Of a stretch of 64,000 bases of DNA, positions 45,082 through 55,245 are shown in pieces (positions within the stretch are counted from its first letter, which is position 1; every line of letters starts with the position of its first letter). A program made the position numbers and the translations under genes. Under the pieces are notes generated by a model that saw only the letters and a list, made by a program, of their open reading frames with translations, was not told the origin of the DNA and searched no databases. The stretch comes from Halomonas denitrificans (GTDB lineage Bacteria; Pseudomonadota; Gammaproteobacteria; Xanthomonadales; Wenzhouxiangellaceae). The DNA lies in contig JAHVKF010000003.1 of the NCBI GenBank assembly GCA_019800895.1, positions 682,001-746,000 of the forward strand, in the 5' to 3' direction.

Positions 45082-45699
45082 TTGGAACGAAACAACGAGC
45101 ATCTGTCCGCGCTGGTCGACGGCGAACTGGACCGCCGCGAGTCCGCGTTCCTGCTGCGCCGGCTGACCACCGACGCCGAACTGCAGGACGACTGGACGCG
45201 CTACCACATGACGCGAGCCTGCCTGCACAACGAGTTTCCCGGTCGGGTCGACCTGGTCGACCGCGTCCGGGCGGCGATCGCCGACGAACGGGTCGATCCG
45301 GTCGCCCGGATGTCTCCGCTGGCCCGCTTCGGGATCGGCGGCGCCCTGGCGGCCGGCATTGCGATGATCGCCGTGGTCGGCCTCGACAACCGGATCGCAC
45401 CGGGGCCGGAAGTCGCCGAACCGGCGCCGGCGTTCGTCAGCCAGAGTTCGGCGCTGGATCGCCAGTTCAGCCGCCAGGCCGTACCGGCGGGTTTCAGCGA
45501 ACTCCCGGCCAGTCCGGCCGCGACCCCGGCGGACGACCCGCGCGAGCGGATCAGCCGGTACATCATCCGGCACGGCCAGGCCTCGGGTGCCTCGAACTTC
45601 GTTTCGTTCACCCCGATCCTGACCTCCGACGCGCCGGTGACCGCGGTTCCGCTGGAGACCACCACGGCCGAGGACGACGGAACCGCCGTCCCGGAATGA
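45082..45699 (+). CDS. rseA: anti-sigma factor RseA/MucA
   Basis: The protein (about 205 residues) holds RpoE inactive at the inner membrane. The N-terminal domain (NNEHLSALVDGEL ... DDWTRYHMTRACLH) is the RseA sigma-binding fold. One membrane helix follows at about 82-101 (ARFGIGGALAAGIAMIAVVG), then a periplasmic tail that RseB binds. The start is uncertain: TTG at 45082 has GAGGTGA at good spacing and begins just before the conserved region; GTG at 45073 is an alternative three codons earlier. Confidence 0.88.
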   Translation: MERNNEHLSALVDGELDRRESAFLLRRLTTDAELQDDWTRYHMTRACLHNEFPGRVDLVDRVRAAIADERVDPVARMSPLARFGIGGALAAGIAMIAVVGLDNRIAPGPEVAEPAPAFVSQSSALDRQFSRQAVPAGFSELPASPAATPADDPRERISRYIIRHGQASGASNFVSFTPILTSDAPVTAVPLETTTAEDDGTAVPE

Positions 45700-45712
45700 G
45701 CGCCTGCGCCGA

Positions 45713-46711
45713 ATGATCATGGCCCGCGTGCTCGGATTGCTGCTGGCGGTCTTGCTGCCGGCTCCGGACGATGCGCATGCCGCCGATGATGTCCGCGACT
45801 GGCTGACCCGGATGGAGCACGCGGTGGCCTCGATCAGCTACCGGGGCACCATGGTCAGCGTCCGCGACGGACGGCTCGATACGCTGGCGGTCTATCACCG
45901 GGCCGACGACGACGGCATCCGCGAGCGGATCGTGACCCTCAACGGCCCGGAGCGGGAAATCCTGCGCGATCGGGATTCGGTGCAGAGCCTGGTTTCGGGC
46001 GATTCGCCGATGGTGGTCGACAACCCCTTCCCGACGCGCCTGTTGCCTCGCATTTCCTTCGAAGTCCTCGATCATCCGGACGGCATCTATCGCGCCCGCG
46101 TCGGCCCCCGGGCCCGGGTCGCCGGTCGTTCGGCGCGCGTCATCGAGATTCTCCCGGTCGACGGGTTCCGCTACGGCCGGCGCCTGTGGCTGGACGAGCG
46201 CACCGCGATGCTGTTGCGCTCGGTGCTGCTCGACGCCGACGGAAAGGTGCTCCAGGACCTTGCGTTCGTGGAGCTCGAACTCGGCGCACGGATCAGCGAC
46301 CGCGAACTGTCCTCGGGGCTGGCCGATCCGGCCCGGATCACGCGCTACCGCGATGCCGACGATCCCCGCGAGCCGGCGTTCGCCGCAACCCAGGACCCGT
46401 ACTGGATGCCCGAGTCGCTACCGGCCGGGTTCCGCCTCGTTTCGGTCGGGCGCACCCTGGGCGATGAAGCGGAGTCGCTGGAGCACCTGCTGTTCTCCGA
46501 CGGCCTGTCGAGTTTTTCCATCTACATCGAACCGGTGCGTGATCGGCGAGTGGCCGAACACCTCGACGTGATCGGCTCGATGAACGTCTACACCGGCCGC
46601 ATCGACGACCGGATCGTGACCGTGGTCGGCGAGGTGCCGGCGCGCACGGTGCGTTCGATCGGCCAGCACGTGCGTCGGGCCGAGCACCCGTCGATGCGCC
46701 ATTTCCGCTGA
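45713..46711 (+). CDS. rseB: sigma-E regulatory protein RseB/MucB
   Basis: The 332-residue periplasmic protein has a short signal peptide (MARVLGLLLAVLLPAPDDAHA). Its two MucB/RseB domains cover about 28-190 (WLTRMEHAVASISYRGTMV ... PTRLLPRISFEVLD) and 215-325 (YWMPESLPAGFRLVS ... HLLFSDGLSSFSIYIEP). RseB binds the periplasmic part of RseA and shields it from DegS, and senses mislocalised lipids/LPS. ATG at 45719 is an alternative start two codons in. Confidence 0.9.
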   Translation: MIMARVLGLLLAVLLPAPDDAHAADDVRDWLTRMEHAVASISYRGTMVSVRDGRLDTLAVYHRADDDGIRERIVTLNGPEREILRDRDSVQSLVSGDSPMVVDNPFPTRLLPRISFEVLDHPDGIYRARVGPRARVAGRSARVIEILPVDGFRYGRRLWLDERTAMLLRSVLLDADGKVLQDLAFVELELGARISDRELSSGLADPARITRYRDADDPREPAFAATQDPYWMPESLPAGFRLVSVGRTLGDEAESLEHLLFSDGLSSFSIYIEPVRDRRVAEHLDVIGSMNVYTGRIDDRIVTVVGEVPARTVRSIGQHVRRAEHPSMRHFR

Positions 46712-46715
46712 GCCG

Positions 46716-47180
46716 ATGGGCTCCGAACGCCTCTGGCAGACCGCCCTCGTCGTGGAGGACGTCAGCGGGCGAAGATGGCTGGAGTTTCCCGACCCGGCCC
46801 GGTGCCGCCGATGCCGGGACGGCCGCGGTTGCGGTGCGGCGCAGTGGAGCCGCCTGTTCGGTTCGCGCCGGGCGATCCGGCTGCCGATGCCGACCGACTG
46901 CGCGGTCGAGCCCGGGACGCCGGTCCGGGTCGGCCTGGCGACGGCCGCCTTGCTCGGTGCGGCCGTCCGGGTCTATCTGCTGCCGCTGCTGGCGTTCGTG
47001 CTCCTGCTGATCGGGGCCGGGTACGCCGGACTGGCGGACGGCCTCGCGCTGGCCGTCGGTCTGGTCGGTGCGTTCGCGGCGCTGTGGCAGGCTCGCCGTT
47101 CGACACCGGTGGGACTCCGGCCGCGGATCGAGGCGATCGGAGAAGAGGGCTGCGAAGCGCTTGAATCCCCGGGTCGGTGA
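46716..47180 (+). CDS. rseC: RseC/MucC family membrane protein
   Basis: The 154-residue protein has the RseC layout: an N-terminal cytoplasmic part with a Cys cluster (CRRCRDGRGCG, residues about 30-40), then two adjacent membrane helices (YLLPLLAFVLLLIGAGYAGL and ALAVGLVGAFAALW). RseC proteins modulate sigma-E and take part in the Rsx/SoxR-reducing system; the exact role is unclear. It begins 4 bases after rseB. Confidence 0.85.
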   Translation: MGSERLWQTALVVEDVSGRRWLEFPDPARCRRCRDGRGCGAAQWSRLFGSRRAIRLPMPTDCAVEPGTPVRVGLATAALLGAAVRVYLLPLLAFVLLLIGAGYAGLADGLALAVGLVGAFAALWQARRSTPVGLRPRIEAIGEEGCEALESPGR

Positions 47181-47366
47181 TTGCATCTCTCGGGGTGGAT
47201 TCCCGAGCGGGCGGCCGGGGCCGACGATCCGCGGCGTGCATTCGCCGCTTCGAACCGGACGGAATCGGACACCGGCACGGCCACGATTGCCCGACACGAC
47301 GCATTCCTGGCAACACCCGAACCTGGCAACACTCAATTTCGCACCAGTCAACGAGGACGAATCGAG

Positions 47367-48779
47367 ATGAACCACAGACTCAAGCTGATTCGCCACGCCG
47401 CGCTTGCGGCTGCGCTCCTGCTGGGCGCCGCAGCGCAGGCCATGCCGGATGACTTCGCCGATGTCGTCGAAGACACGATTCCGGCCGTCGTCAACATCGA
47501 GACGACCCGCTTCGGCGATCGTCCCGATCCCGACGCGAACCCGTCCCAGCCACCCGACGACGTTCCCGAGCTGTTCCGTCGCTTCTTCGACCCCTACGGA
47601 GACGGCATGCCGCGCGGCCGGCCCGACCAGCAGGGCGGTGGCTCCGGCTTCATCGTCCGGGCCGACGGCCTGGTCGTCACCAACCATCATGTCATCGAGG
47701 ACGCCGACGAGATCATCGTGCGCCTGGCGGACCGGCGCGAGTTCGTCGCCGAACTGGTCGGTTCCGACGCCGAGACCGACGTCGCGGTGCTCAAGATCGA
47801 CGCCGAGGACCTGCCGACGCTGGACTACGGCGACTCGTCCACGCTGCGCCCGGGCGAATGGGTCATCGCGATCGGTTCACCGTTCCGCTTCGAGCAGAGC
47901 GTGACCGCCGGTATCGTCAGCGCCAAGGGTCGCAGCCAGGCCCAGCAGCAGTACGTTCCCTTCATCCAGTCCGACGTTGCGATCAACCGCGGCAATTCCG
48001 GCGGGCCGCTGATCGACAGGAACGGCCAGGTGGTCGGAATCAACTCGTGGATTCTCAGCGCCTCGGGCGGCAACATCGGCCTGTCGTTCTCGATCCCGAT
48101 CGAGACGGCCGAGGATACGGTCGAGCAGCTGCTCGAGTACGGCCGGGTGGCGCGCGGCTACCTCGGCGTGGGCATCCAGGGCCTGAACCGGGAACAGGCC
48201 GATGCCATGGGCCTCGACCGGCCGGTCGGTGCCCTGGTCAACCGCGTCGAGCCGGGCAGCGCCGCCGAAGAGGCCGGCATCGAGGCCGGCGACGTCATTC
48301 TCGAGGTTGCCGGCCGGCCGATCGAGGTCTTCTCCGACCTGCCGCCGATCGTCGGGTCGATCCGCCCGGGCGAGGAAATCGAAGTTCGCATCTCGCGCTG
48401 GGGCGACGAGCGCACACTCACGGTCGAACTGGCCGAGCGCGAAGAAGCGCCGACCGACGACGGCCGCGGTCCCGCCAGTGACGCGACGCCGACCAATACG
48501 CTGGGGCTCACGGTCGAGCCGCTGACCGAAGGCCAGCGGCGTCAGCTCGAGGGCGTCGACGGCGGGGTGATGATCACCGCCGTCGAAAGCGACGCCGCCT
48601 ACCGGGCCGGAATTCGCCGCGGCCAGGTGCTGCAGATGATCAACAACCGGCCGATCGATTCGATGGAGGCCTTCCGCGCCATCGTCGAGGATCTCGAGCC
48701 GGGGCGGTCCGTGGCCGTACTGCTGTGGAGCAACGGCAGCAGTCGCTTCGTGGCCTACACCCCCGAGGCAGAGCGCTAG
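47367..48779 (+). CDS. mucD: periplasmic serine protease DegP/MucD
   Basis: The 470-residue protein has a signal peptide (LAAALLLGAAAQA), a trypsin-like protease domain with His108 (TNHHVIED), Asp138 (ETDVAVLK) and Ser211 (GNSGGP), and two PDZ domains (about 265-355 and 385-465). It degrades or refolds damaged envelope proteins. It closes the rpoE operon as in Pseudomonas. The ATG at 47367 is preceded by GAGGACGAATCGAG. The 186 bases before it may contain an extra promoter but none is clear. Confidence 0.94.
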   Translation: MNHRLKLIRHAALAAALLLGAAAQAMPDDFADVVEDTIPAVVNIETTRFGDRPDPDANPSQPPDDVPELFRRFFDPYGDGMPRGRPDQQGGGSGFIVRADGLVVTNHHVIEDADEIIVRLADRREFVAELVGSDAETDVAVLKIDAEDLPTLDYGDSSTLRPGEWVIAIGSPFRFEQSVTAGIVSAKGRSQAQQQYVPFIQSDVAINRGNSGGPLIDRNGQVVGINSWILSASGGNIGLSFSIPIETAEDTVEQLLEYGRVARGYLGVGIQGLNREQADAMGLDRPVGALVNRVEPGSAAEEAGIEAGDVILEVAGRPIEVFSDLPPIVGSIRPGEEIEVRISRWGDERTLTVELAEREEAPTDDGRGPASDATPTNTLGLTVEPLTEGQRRQLEGVDGGVMITAVESDAAYRAGIRRGQVLQMINNRPIDSMEAFRAIVEDLEPGRSVAVLLWSNGSSRFVAYTPEAER

Positions 48780-48789
48780 GCTGCGGCGG

Positions 48790-48795
48790 TATACT
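48790..48795 (+). promoter_or_regulatory. TATACT -10-like box upstream of lepA
   Basis: GCGGTATACTACGCG stands out in the GC-rich 235-bp gap before lepA. The -35 position would fall inside the mucD end and is not recognisable. It leaves a leader of about 210 bases. Confidence 0.3.
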
Positions 48796-49014
48796 ACGCG
48801 GCTGGAATCGCCGCCGTCGGGCTCGGTCCGGCGGCGGCGCCTCTACGTGAATCCGCGGTCGAGGTCGGCGTCCCTGCCGGACCCGACCTGCCTGCGGCGC
48901 GAAGCCGGCCGCCTCCATCCACTCATCCGGAAATCCGTTCGTGAATCCAGCGAAGTTCGACAAGCCCGCCCGTAGCCCCGATCCTGCCGCAGCGATGGCC
49001 GGTGGAGGGCGCGC

Positions 49015-50817
49015 ATGAGCGGTGCACGCAGGATCCGGAACTTCTCGATCATCGCCCATGTCGACCACGGCAAGTCGACCCTGGCCGACCGGTTCATCCA
49101 GGTCTGCGGCGGACTGAGCGATCGCGAGATGGCCGAGCAGGTCCTCGATTCAATGGACATCGAGCGCGAACGCGGGATCACGATCAAGGCGCAGAGCGTC
49201 ACCCTGGACTACACGGCCGGCGACGGCGAGACCTACCAGCTGAATTTCATCGACACGCCCGGCCACGTGGATTTCTCCTACGAGGTCTCGCGGTCGCTGT
49301 CGGCCTGCGAGGGCGCGCTGCTGGTCGTCGATGCCGCGCAGGGTGTCGAGGCGCAGAGCGTCGCCAACTGCTATACGGCGGTCGAGCAGGGCCTGGAAGT
49401 GATCCCGGTGATCAACAAGATCGACCTGCCTTCGGCCGATCCCGACCGGGTCAAGGCGCAGATCGAGGACATCATCGGCATCGACGCCAGCGACGCGCTG
49501 CTGGTCAGCGCCAAGACCGGCGACGGCATTGCCGACGTACTCGAAGCCATCGTCAAGCGAATCCCGCCGCCGGAGGACGTCGATGGCCCGCTGAAGGCGC
49601 TGATCATCGACTCGTGGTTCGACAACTATCTCGGCGTCAACTCGCTGATCCGGATCAAGCAGGGTCGACTGAAGAAGGGCGAGAAGATCACCGTGATGTC
49701 GACCGGCGAAGAGCACGACGCCGACCAGATCGGCATTTTTACACCGAAGCGCACGATCAAGCAGACGCTGGAGTGCGGCCAGGTGGGCTTCATCGCCGCC
49801 GGTATCAAGGAGATCCACGGCGCGCCGGTCGGCGACACGCTGACGATGTCCAAGGATCCCGCGGAGAAGCCGCTGCCGGGCTTCAAGCCCATCCAGCCGC
49901 GGGTGTTCGCCGGCGTGTTTCCGGTCGATGCCAGCGATTATCCGGATCTTCGCGAAGCGCTGGACAAGCTGCAGTTGAACGACTCGGCGCTGCAGTTCGA
50001 GCCCGAGACCTCGATGGCGCTGGGCTTCGGTTTCCGCTGCGGCTTCCTCGGCATGCTCCACATGGAGATCGTCCAGGAGCGGCTGGAGCGCGAGTACGAC
50101 CTGGACCTGATCATCACCGCGCCGACCGTGGTCTACGAGATCGCGCTGACCGACGGCGAAGTGATCAGCCTGGACAACCCCGCGGCGCTGCCGCCGCTGA
50201 ACAAGATTTCCGAGGTCCGCGAGCCGGTCATCCGCGCGAATATCCTGGTTCCCCAGGACTACCTCGGCGCGGTGATCGGACTGTGCGAGGAGAAGCGCGG
50301 CGCACAGATCGACATGCGCTTCCTCGGCGGCCAGGTGCAGCTCAGCTACGAGCTCCCGCTGGCCGAGGTGGTCATCGATTTCTTCGACCGGCTCAAGTCC
50401 TGCTCGCGCGGCTTCGCGTCGTTCGAATACGCATTCGACCGACACCAGGCCGGCCCCTTCGTCCGCCTGGACCTGCTGATCAACGGCGAGCGGGTCGACG
50501 CGCTGTCGAGCATCGTCCACCGGGACCAGGCGCAGCGGCGGGGCCGCGACCTGGCCGAGCGGATGCGCGAGTTGATCCCGCGCCAGATGTTCGATATCGC
50601 CATCCAGGCCTCGATCGGCTCGAACGTGATCGCCCGCTCGACGGTCAAGGCCTACCGCAAGAACGTGACCGCCAAGTGCTACGGCGGCGACGTCAGCCGC
50701 AAGCGCAAGCTGCTCGAGAAGCAGAAGGCGGGCAAGCGGCGGATGAAGAATGTCGGCAGCGTCGAGATTCCCCAGGAAGCGTTCCTTGCGGTGCTACGCA
50801 CCGACGGGGACAACTGA
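49015..50817 (+). CDS. lepA: elongation factor 4 (LepA)
   Basis: The 600-residue translational GTPase acts on stalled or mistranslocated ribosomes. The G1 motif AHVDHGKST is near residues 14-22, DTPGHVDF near 81-88 and NKID near 135. The EF-G-like domains III and V and the unique C-terminal domain are present ([25 protein letters not shown]). Length is standard. GGAGG lies seven bases before the ATG. It heads the lepA-lepB-DUF4845-rnc-era-recO-pdxJ run. Confidence 0.97.
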   Translation: MSGARRIRNFSIIAHVDHGKSTLADRFIQVCGGLSDREMAEQVLDSMDIERERGITIKAQSVTLDYTAGDGETYQLNFIDTPGHVDFSYEVSRSLSACEGALLVVDAAQGVEAQSVANCYTAVEQGLEVIPVINKIDLPSADPDRVKAQIEDIIGIDASDALLVSAKTGDGIADVLEAIVKRIPPPEDVDGPLKALIIDSWFDNYLGVNSLIRIKQGRLKKGEKITVMSTGEEHDADQIGIFTPKRTIKQTLECGQVGFIAAGIKEIHGAPVGDTLTMSKDPAEKPLPGFKPIQPRVFAGVFPVDASDYPDLREALDKLQLNDSALQFEPETSMALGFGFRCGFLGMLHMEIVQERLEREYDLDLIITAPTVVYEIALTDGEVISLDNPAALPPLNKISEVREPVIRANILVPQDYLGAVIGLCEEKRGAQIDMRFLGGQVQLSYELPLAEVVIDFFDRLKSCSRGFASFEYAFDRHQAGPFVRLDLLINGERVDALSSIVHRDQAQRRGRDLAERMRELIPRQMFDIAIQASIGSNVIARSTVKAYRKNVTAKCYGGDVSRKRKLLEKQKAGKRRMKNVGSVEIPQEAFLAVLRTDGDN

Positions 50818-50890
50818 CCCGCCAATCCCAAGCCCGGCGCGCCGCAGCGAGCCATGGGCGGCCGCAACGAAACGCAAGGACTGTCACCGA

Positions 50891-51691
50891 ATGGATTTCG
50901 CTCTGATCATCACGCTCCTGACGCTGGCCACCGGCGTGATCTGGTTGCTCGACAAGCTCGTTCTCAAGCGGCGCCGTCGGGCCCGTGTTCTGGCCGGGGA
51001 GGCGAGCAACGACGAGCCCTCGCGGCCGGTCGAGTACGCGGCATCGTTCTTTCCGCTCCTGCTGCTCGTGCTGGTGTTCCGCTCGTTCCTGTTCGAGCCG
51101 TTCAAGATCCCCTCCGGGTCGATGATCCCGACGCTGTTGATCGGCGACTTCATCGTCGTGTCGAAGTACTCCTACGGGCTGCGTCTGCCCGTGCTCAACA
51201 CCAAGATCCTCGACACGGGCGAGCCGGAGCGGGGCGACGTCTTCGTGTTCCGATTCCCGGAAGAGCCTCGCGTCAACTACATCAAGCGTGTCATCGGCGT
51301 ACCCGGCGACACGGTGACCTATCGGAACAAGATGTTCTTCGTCAACGGCGAGCCGGTCGAGCAGGACATCGTCGGCCCCTGGATGGGCGAGGGCCTGAAT
51401 CGCAACATTCCGGGCACGCGGCCGCAGCGTCGGATCGAGCGGATCGGGGACGTCGAGCACGAAATCCTGATCCATCCCAGCCGTCGCCCCGCCGACGGCC
51501 GCAGCTGGGTCGTTCCGGAAGGGCATTACTTCGCCGTCGGCGACAACCGTGACAACTCGCGCGACAGCCGTGCGTGGGGCTTCGTGCCCGAGGAAAATCT
51601 CGTCGGCAAGGCGGTCCGCATCTGGATGCACTGGGATTGCGGGCGCGGCTTCTGTGTCGACTTCTCGAGGATCGGTGATAGGATTGAATGA
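50891..51691 (+). CDS. lepB: signal peptidase I
   Basis: The 266-residue inner-membrane protease removes signal peptides from exported proteins. It has two N-terminal membrane segments (about 3-24 and 52-68), the nucleophile Ser77 in PSGSMIPTL, the catalytic Lys132 in YIKRVIGVPGD and the late GDNRDNSRDSR motif. The ATG at 50891 was chosen because AAGGA precedes it and it begins at the first membrane helix. Confidence 0.96.
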   Translation: MDFALIITLLTLATGVIWLLDKLVLKRRRRARVLAGEASNDEPSRPVEYAASFFPLLLLVLVFRSFLFEPFKIPSGSMIPTLLIGDFIVVSKYSYGLRLPVLNTKILDTGEPERGDVFVFRFPEEPRVNYIKRVIGVPGDTVTYRNKMFFVNGEPVEQDIVGPWMGEGLNRNIPGTRPQRRIERIGDVEHEILIHPSRRPADGRSWVVPEGHYFAVGDNRDNSRDSRAWGFVPEENLVGKAVRIWMHWDCGRGFCVDFSRIGDRIE

Positions 51692-51797
51692 CGTCGGATG
51701 GCTGGCGTGAGCGAGCCTGCCTGCGTCCGATCGGGGGAAGGGTCTGCCCGGGAATCGCGCTCCCGGCGCTGATGGTCTGGAACGGTTGGGAGAACGC

Positions 51798-52160
51798 ATG
51801 AACAAGAATCGCCTCAAGGGCATGACGCTGATCGGGTTCCTTCTGCTGCTTTCGGCGGTCGTCTTCTGCGCCTATATCGGCATGAAACTCGTCCCGATCT
51901 ACATGAACCACTACAACATCGTCAGCGCGATGAAGGGACTGGCCGAAGAGCCCGGATCGGCGCAGTACAGCGAAGCCCGCATCCGCGACCTGCTGTCGCG
52001 CAAACTCAGCGTCAACTACGTGCGCTCGCTGCGGGCCGAGCAGATCCGGCTGGTCAAGTCGCCGCAGCCGCAGCTGGTCCTCGACTACGAGGTTCGCGAA
52101 AGCCTGATCGGCAATATCGACGTGGTGGTGTCGTTCGAGCGTGTCGAAGTCCTCAACTAG
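51798..52160 (+). CDS. DUF4845 membrane protein
   Basis: The 120-residue protein has one N-terminal membrane helix (MTLIGFLLLLSAVVFCAYIGMKLVP) with a prepilin-like look (short basic leader, then KGMTLIGFLLLL) and a small periplasmic domain. A DUF4845 gene between lepB and rnc is standard in Pseudomonas-type genomes. Its function is unknown. GGGAG precedes the ATG by seven bases. It overlaps the rnc start by 20 bases. Confidence 0.85.
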   Translation: MNKNRLKGMTLIGFLLLLSAVVFCAYIGMKLVPIYMNHYNIVSAMKGLAEEPGSAQYSEARIRDLLSRKLSVNYVRSLRAEQIRLVKSPQPQLVLDYEVRESLIGNIDVVVSFERVEVLN

Positions 52161-52842
52161 CCCGGCGCGGGTCGTCTCGCTGCCGGGCCTGCCGTACGTC
52201 TTCGGCGACCCGGCGCTGCTCGAGCAGGCACTGACCCACCGCAGCCACGGATATCGGCACAACGAGCGCCTGGAGTTCCTCGGCGATGCGCTGCTCAATT
52301 TCACCATCGCCGCCCTGTTGTTCGAAGAGCGACCGGACGCGCCCGAAGGCGACCTGTCGCGGATGCGGGCACGCCTGGTCCGGGATCGAACGCTTGCCCA
52401 GGTCGCCCGCGAGCTGGGGCTCGGCGACCACCTGCGCCTCGGCCCCGGTGAACTCAAGAGCGGTGGTTATCTTCGCGAGTCCATCCTTGCCGATGCGCTG
52501 GAGGCGATCTTCGGCGCGGCGCTGCTCGACGGCGGCGTCGATCGGGCCCGGCAGCTGGTCGAGGCGCTGTTGCGTCCTCGGTTGGACGCACTGCCCGATG
52601 TCGACATGCTGAAGGACCCCAAGACGCGCCTGCAGGAGTTTCTCCAGGCGCGCGGTCTCAACCTGCCGGAGTATCGCGTGATCGAGGAACGCGGCGCCGA
52701 CCATGCGCGCGAATTCACCGTGTCCTGTACGGTCGATGTGCTGGATGCCCCTGTGCAGGCCACGGCCGGGTCGCGTCGCAAGGCCGAACAGGCCGCCGCG
52801 CGCGCGGTGCTCGAGCGGATCGAGGCGGAGCAGCAGCGATGA
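52141..52842 (+). CDS. rnc: ribonuclease III
   Basis: The 233-residue enzyme cuts double-stranded RNA, including rRNA precursors. The signature NERLEFLGDALL (41-52) carries the metal-binding acidic residues, a second acidic site is in LADALEAIFGA, and the double-stranded RNA-binding domain covers about 158-232. The start is a GTG inside the end of the previous gene, chosen because the conserved N-terminus needs it. The stop overlaps the era start as ATGA. Confidence 0.96.
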   Translation: MSKSSTSPARVVSLPGLPYVFGDPALLEQALTHRSHGYRHNERLEFLGDALLNFTIAALLFEERPDAPEGDLSRMRARLVRDRTLAQVARELGLGDHLRLGPGELKSGGYLRESILADALEAIFGAALLDGGVDRARQLVEALLRPRLDALPDVDMLKDPKTRLQEFLQARGLNLPEYRVIEERGADHAREFTVSCTVDVLDAPVQATAGSRRKAEQAAARAVLERIEAEQQR

Positions 52843-53738
52843 CGGAAGAACGAGCGCTCCACTCGGGCACGGTTGCCCTGATCGGCCGACCGAACGCGGG
52901 CAAGTCCACGCTGGTCAACCGCCTCGTCGGCGAGCACGTCTCGATCGTCACGCACAAGCCGCAGACCACGCGGCACCGCGTGACCGGGATCGTCAACCAT
53001 CCGCGCGGCCAGGTCGTGCTGGTCGACACGCCCGGTATGCACCAGCGCCGGGACCATGCCCTGAACCGCCACTTGAACCGGGTTGCAGCCGAAACCCTGC
53101 CGGGCGTCGACCTGTTGCTGGTCCTGGTCGATGCCGCCAAACCGACCGACGAGGACCGCATGGCGTTGCGCGCCGCCGCGCAGTCGGGGCGGCCGTTCCT
53201 GCTCGCCTTCAACAAGATCGACCGCGTCCAGAAACGTGCCGAACTGCTGCCGCTGGCCGAGCGATGGACCGCCGACGTCGAGCCGGAAGAGGTCCATTTC
53301 GTCTCGGCGCTGCGCGATGACGGCATCGAGAAGCTGCTCGATTCGATCGTCGCTCGCCTGCCGGCCCAGCCGCCGCTGTACCCGCCGGACCTGTTCACCA
53401 ACGAACCGATGCGCTTCCTTGCCGCCGAACTGGTCCGCGAGCAGCTGCTCGAGAACCTGCACCAGGAAATACCGTACGGAACCACCGTGGTGGTCGAGGA
53501 ATTCGCCGAGGACGAGGGTCGCCTGCAGATCGCAGCGCGTATCCTGGTCGCCGAGAAACGCCACAAGGGCATCGTCATCGGCAAGGGCGGCCAGACCCTC
53601 AAGCGGATCGGCTCGCGCGCCCGCCAGGCCATGCAGCAGCTGTTCGAACAGCCGGTACGCCTGGACCTCAACGTCGCGGTCATGGAGCGCTGGATGGAGC
53701 GCGAGGCCCTGTTCGGCAAGCTGGGCTACGAGCGTTGA
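52839..53738 (+). CDS. era: GTPase Era
   Basis: The 299-residue protein has a GTPase domain with GRPNAGKST (16-24), the switch region TTRHRVTGI, DTPGMH and NKID, and a C-terminal KH domain (GIVIGKGGQTLKRIGSRAR) that binds 16S rRNA. It assists 30S subunit maturation. Coupled to rnc by an ATGA overlap. Confidence 0.97.
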   Translation: MTEERALHSGTVALIGRPNAGKSTLVNRLVGEHVSIVTHKPQTTRHRVTGIVNHPRGQVVLVDTPGMHQRRDHALNRHLNRVAAETLPGVDLLLVLVDAAKPTDEDRMALRAAAQSGRPFLLAFNKIDRVQKRAELLPLAERWTADVEPEEVHFVSALRDDGIEKLLDSIVARLPAQPPLYPPDLFTNEPMRFLAAELVREQLLENLHQEIPYGTTVVVEEFAEDEGRLQIAARILVAEKRHKGIVIGKGGQTLKRIGSRARQAMQQLFEQPVRLDLNVAVMERWMEREALFGKLGYER

Positions 53739-53778
53739 GCCGGATTCGATGAGGGCGCCTGGATGAGCACGACGCGTG

Positions 53779-54501
53779 ATGAACCGGGTCGACCGTGAAC
53801 CGGCCTTCGTGCTTCACCGGCGGCCCTATCGCGAAACCAGTCTGACCGTCGAGCTGCTGACCGCTACCCACGGCCGGGTCGCCGGCGTGGCCCGCGGCGC
53901 ACGGGGCGCTCGCTCCGCCCTGCGGCCGCTGGGCCAGCCCTTCGTTCCCCTCGAGGTCAGCTGGGTGCGCCGCGGCGAGATGGCGACCCTGACCGGCGCG
54001 GAGCCGGTCGGTCGGACCGGCGTGCCGACCGGTCGCGCGCTGTGGTGCGCGCTGTACGCCAACGAACTGCTCCTGAAACTGCTGCCGCGCGACGTCGAGG
54101 AATCCGAGGTATTCATCGCCTATGCCCACCTGCTGCCGGCGCTGGCCGATGCGTCGCGACAGGCATCGGCGCTGCGTCGCTTCGAGCTGGTTCTGCTGAA
54201 TGCACTCGGCGTGGCGCCCGAACTCGACGTGGTGGGTGAGGCGCGCATCGCCGTCGAACCCGACGGCTGGTATCGCGTCGATCCGGTGCGCGGTCCGGAA
54301 CCGGTCGGCGGGCCGGCGGCGGGCGGTCGCGAGCGGGCGGGGCGCGAGCAGGTCGTGTCCGGAGACCTGCTCCGCGCGCTGGCCGCCGGCCGTGAGCTGA
54401 GCGCCGAGCAGGCCGCTGCCGCTCGCCGGCTCATGCGAGAATTGATCGAGCACCAACTCGATGGACGTAGGCTCGAAACGCCGCGCCTGTACCGGGAGTA
54501 A
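53779..54501 (+). CDS. recO: DNA repair protein RecO
   Basis: The product (240 residues) has the RecO N-terminal OB-fold (AFVLHRRPYRETSLTVELLTATHGRVAGVARGARG) and helical C-terminal part. It loads RecA at gaps with RecR. The usual zinc-site Cys residues are absent, as in many gammaproteobacterial RecO proteins. The ATG at 53779 directly follows an in-frame GTG at 53776, so the start could be either. Confidence 0.9.
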   Translation: MNRVDREPAFVLHRRPYRETSLTVELLTATHGRVAGVARGARGARSALRPLGQPFVPLEVSWVRRGEMATLTGAEPVGRTGVPTGRALWCALYANELLLKLLPRDVEESEVFIAYAHLLPALADASRQASALRRFELVLLNALGVAPELDVVGEARIAVEPDGWYRVDPVRGPEPVGGPAAGGRERAGREQVVSGDLLRALAAGRELSAEQAAAARRLMRELIEHQLDGRRLETPRLYRE

Positions 54502-54504
54502 GCC

Positions 54505-55245
54505 ATGACTTCGCAGCCCCGCCCGTTGCTGGGCGTCAACATCGATCACGTCGCCACGATCCGGCAGGCGCGCGGCACCGACTACCCGTCGGTGGTCGAG
54601 GCCGCCCGGATCGCCGAGCGCGGCGGCGCCGACCTGATTACGGTCCACCTTCGCGAGGACCGCCGGCACATCCAGGATGCCGACGTCGCCGCCCTCCTCG
54701 AGGTGGTCACCACGCGCTTGAATCTCGAGATGGCGGTCGACGACGCGATGATCGAATTTGCCCTCGCGCACCGACCGCCCGACGTCTGCCTCGTGCCCGA
54801 GCGCAGGCAGGAACTGACGACCGAAGGCGGTCTCGACGTCGACGGTCAGCGCGACCGGGTCGCCGAGGCCTGCAGGCGTTTCGCCGAGGCCGGGATCCGG
54901 GTGTCCCTGTTCATCGACCCCGACCCCGATCAGGTCGATGCGGCGGCCGAGGTCGGTGCGCCGGTGATCGAGCTGCACACGGGCGGCTGGGCCGAAGCGC
55001 GGGGCGCGCAGGCGGAGCGCGAACTGCAGCGGATCGCCGCGGCCGCCGACCGTGCGGAAGCGGCCGGCCTGGTCGTCAATGCCGGCCACGGTCTGCACTA
55101 CGACAACACCGCCGAGCTGGTCGCGCTGGGCCGGATCCGGGAGTTCAATATCGGCCACGCGATCGTCGCGCGGGCCCTGTTCGACGGGCTCGAGAACGCC
55201 GTGCGCTCGATGCGCGCACTGATGGAACCGCCGGGCTCAGGCTGA
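54505..55245 (+). CDS. pdxJ: pyridoxine 5'-phosphate synthase
   Basis: The 246-residue TIM-barrel enzyme condenses 1-deoxyxylulose 5-phosphate and 3-amino-2-oxopropyl phosphate to pyridoxine 5'-phosphate. The opening [16 protein letters not shown] and the [16 protein letters not shown] and [12 protein letters not shown] segments are typical. GGGAG lies six bases before the ATG. acpS, which often follows, is absent; instead the gene ends overlapping by 9 bases with a convergent response regulator. Confidence 0.96.
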   Translation: MTSQPRPLLGVNIDHVATIRQARGTDYPSVVEAARIAERGGADLITVHLREDRRHIQDADVAALLEVVTTRLNLEMAVDDAMIEFALAHRPPDVCLVPERRQELTTEGGLDVDGQRDRVAEACRRFAEAGIRVSLFIDPDPDQVDAAAEVGAPVIELHTGGWAEARGAQAERELQRIAAAADRAEAAGLVVNAGHGLHYDNTAELVALGRIREFNIGHAIVARALFDGLENAVRSMRALMEPPGSG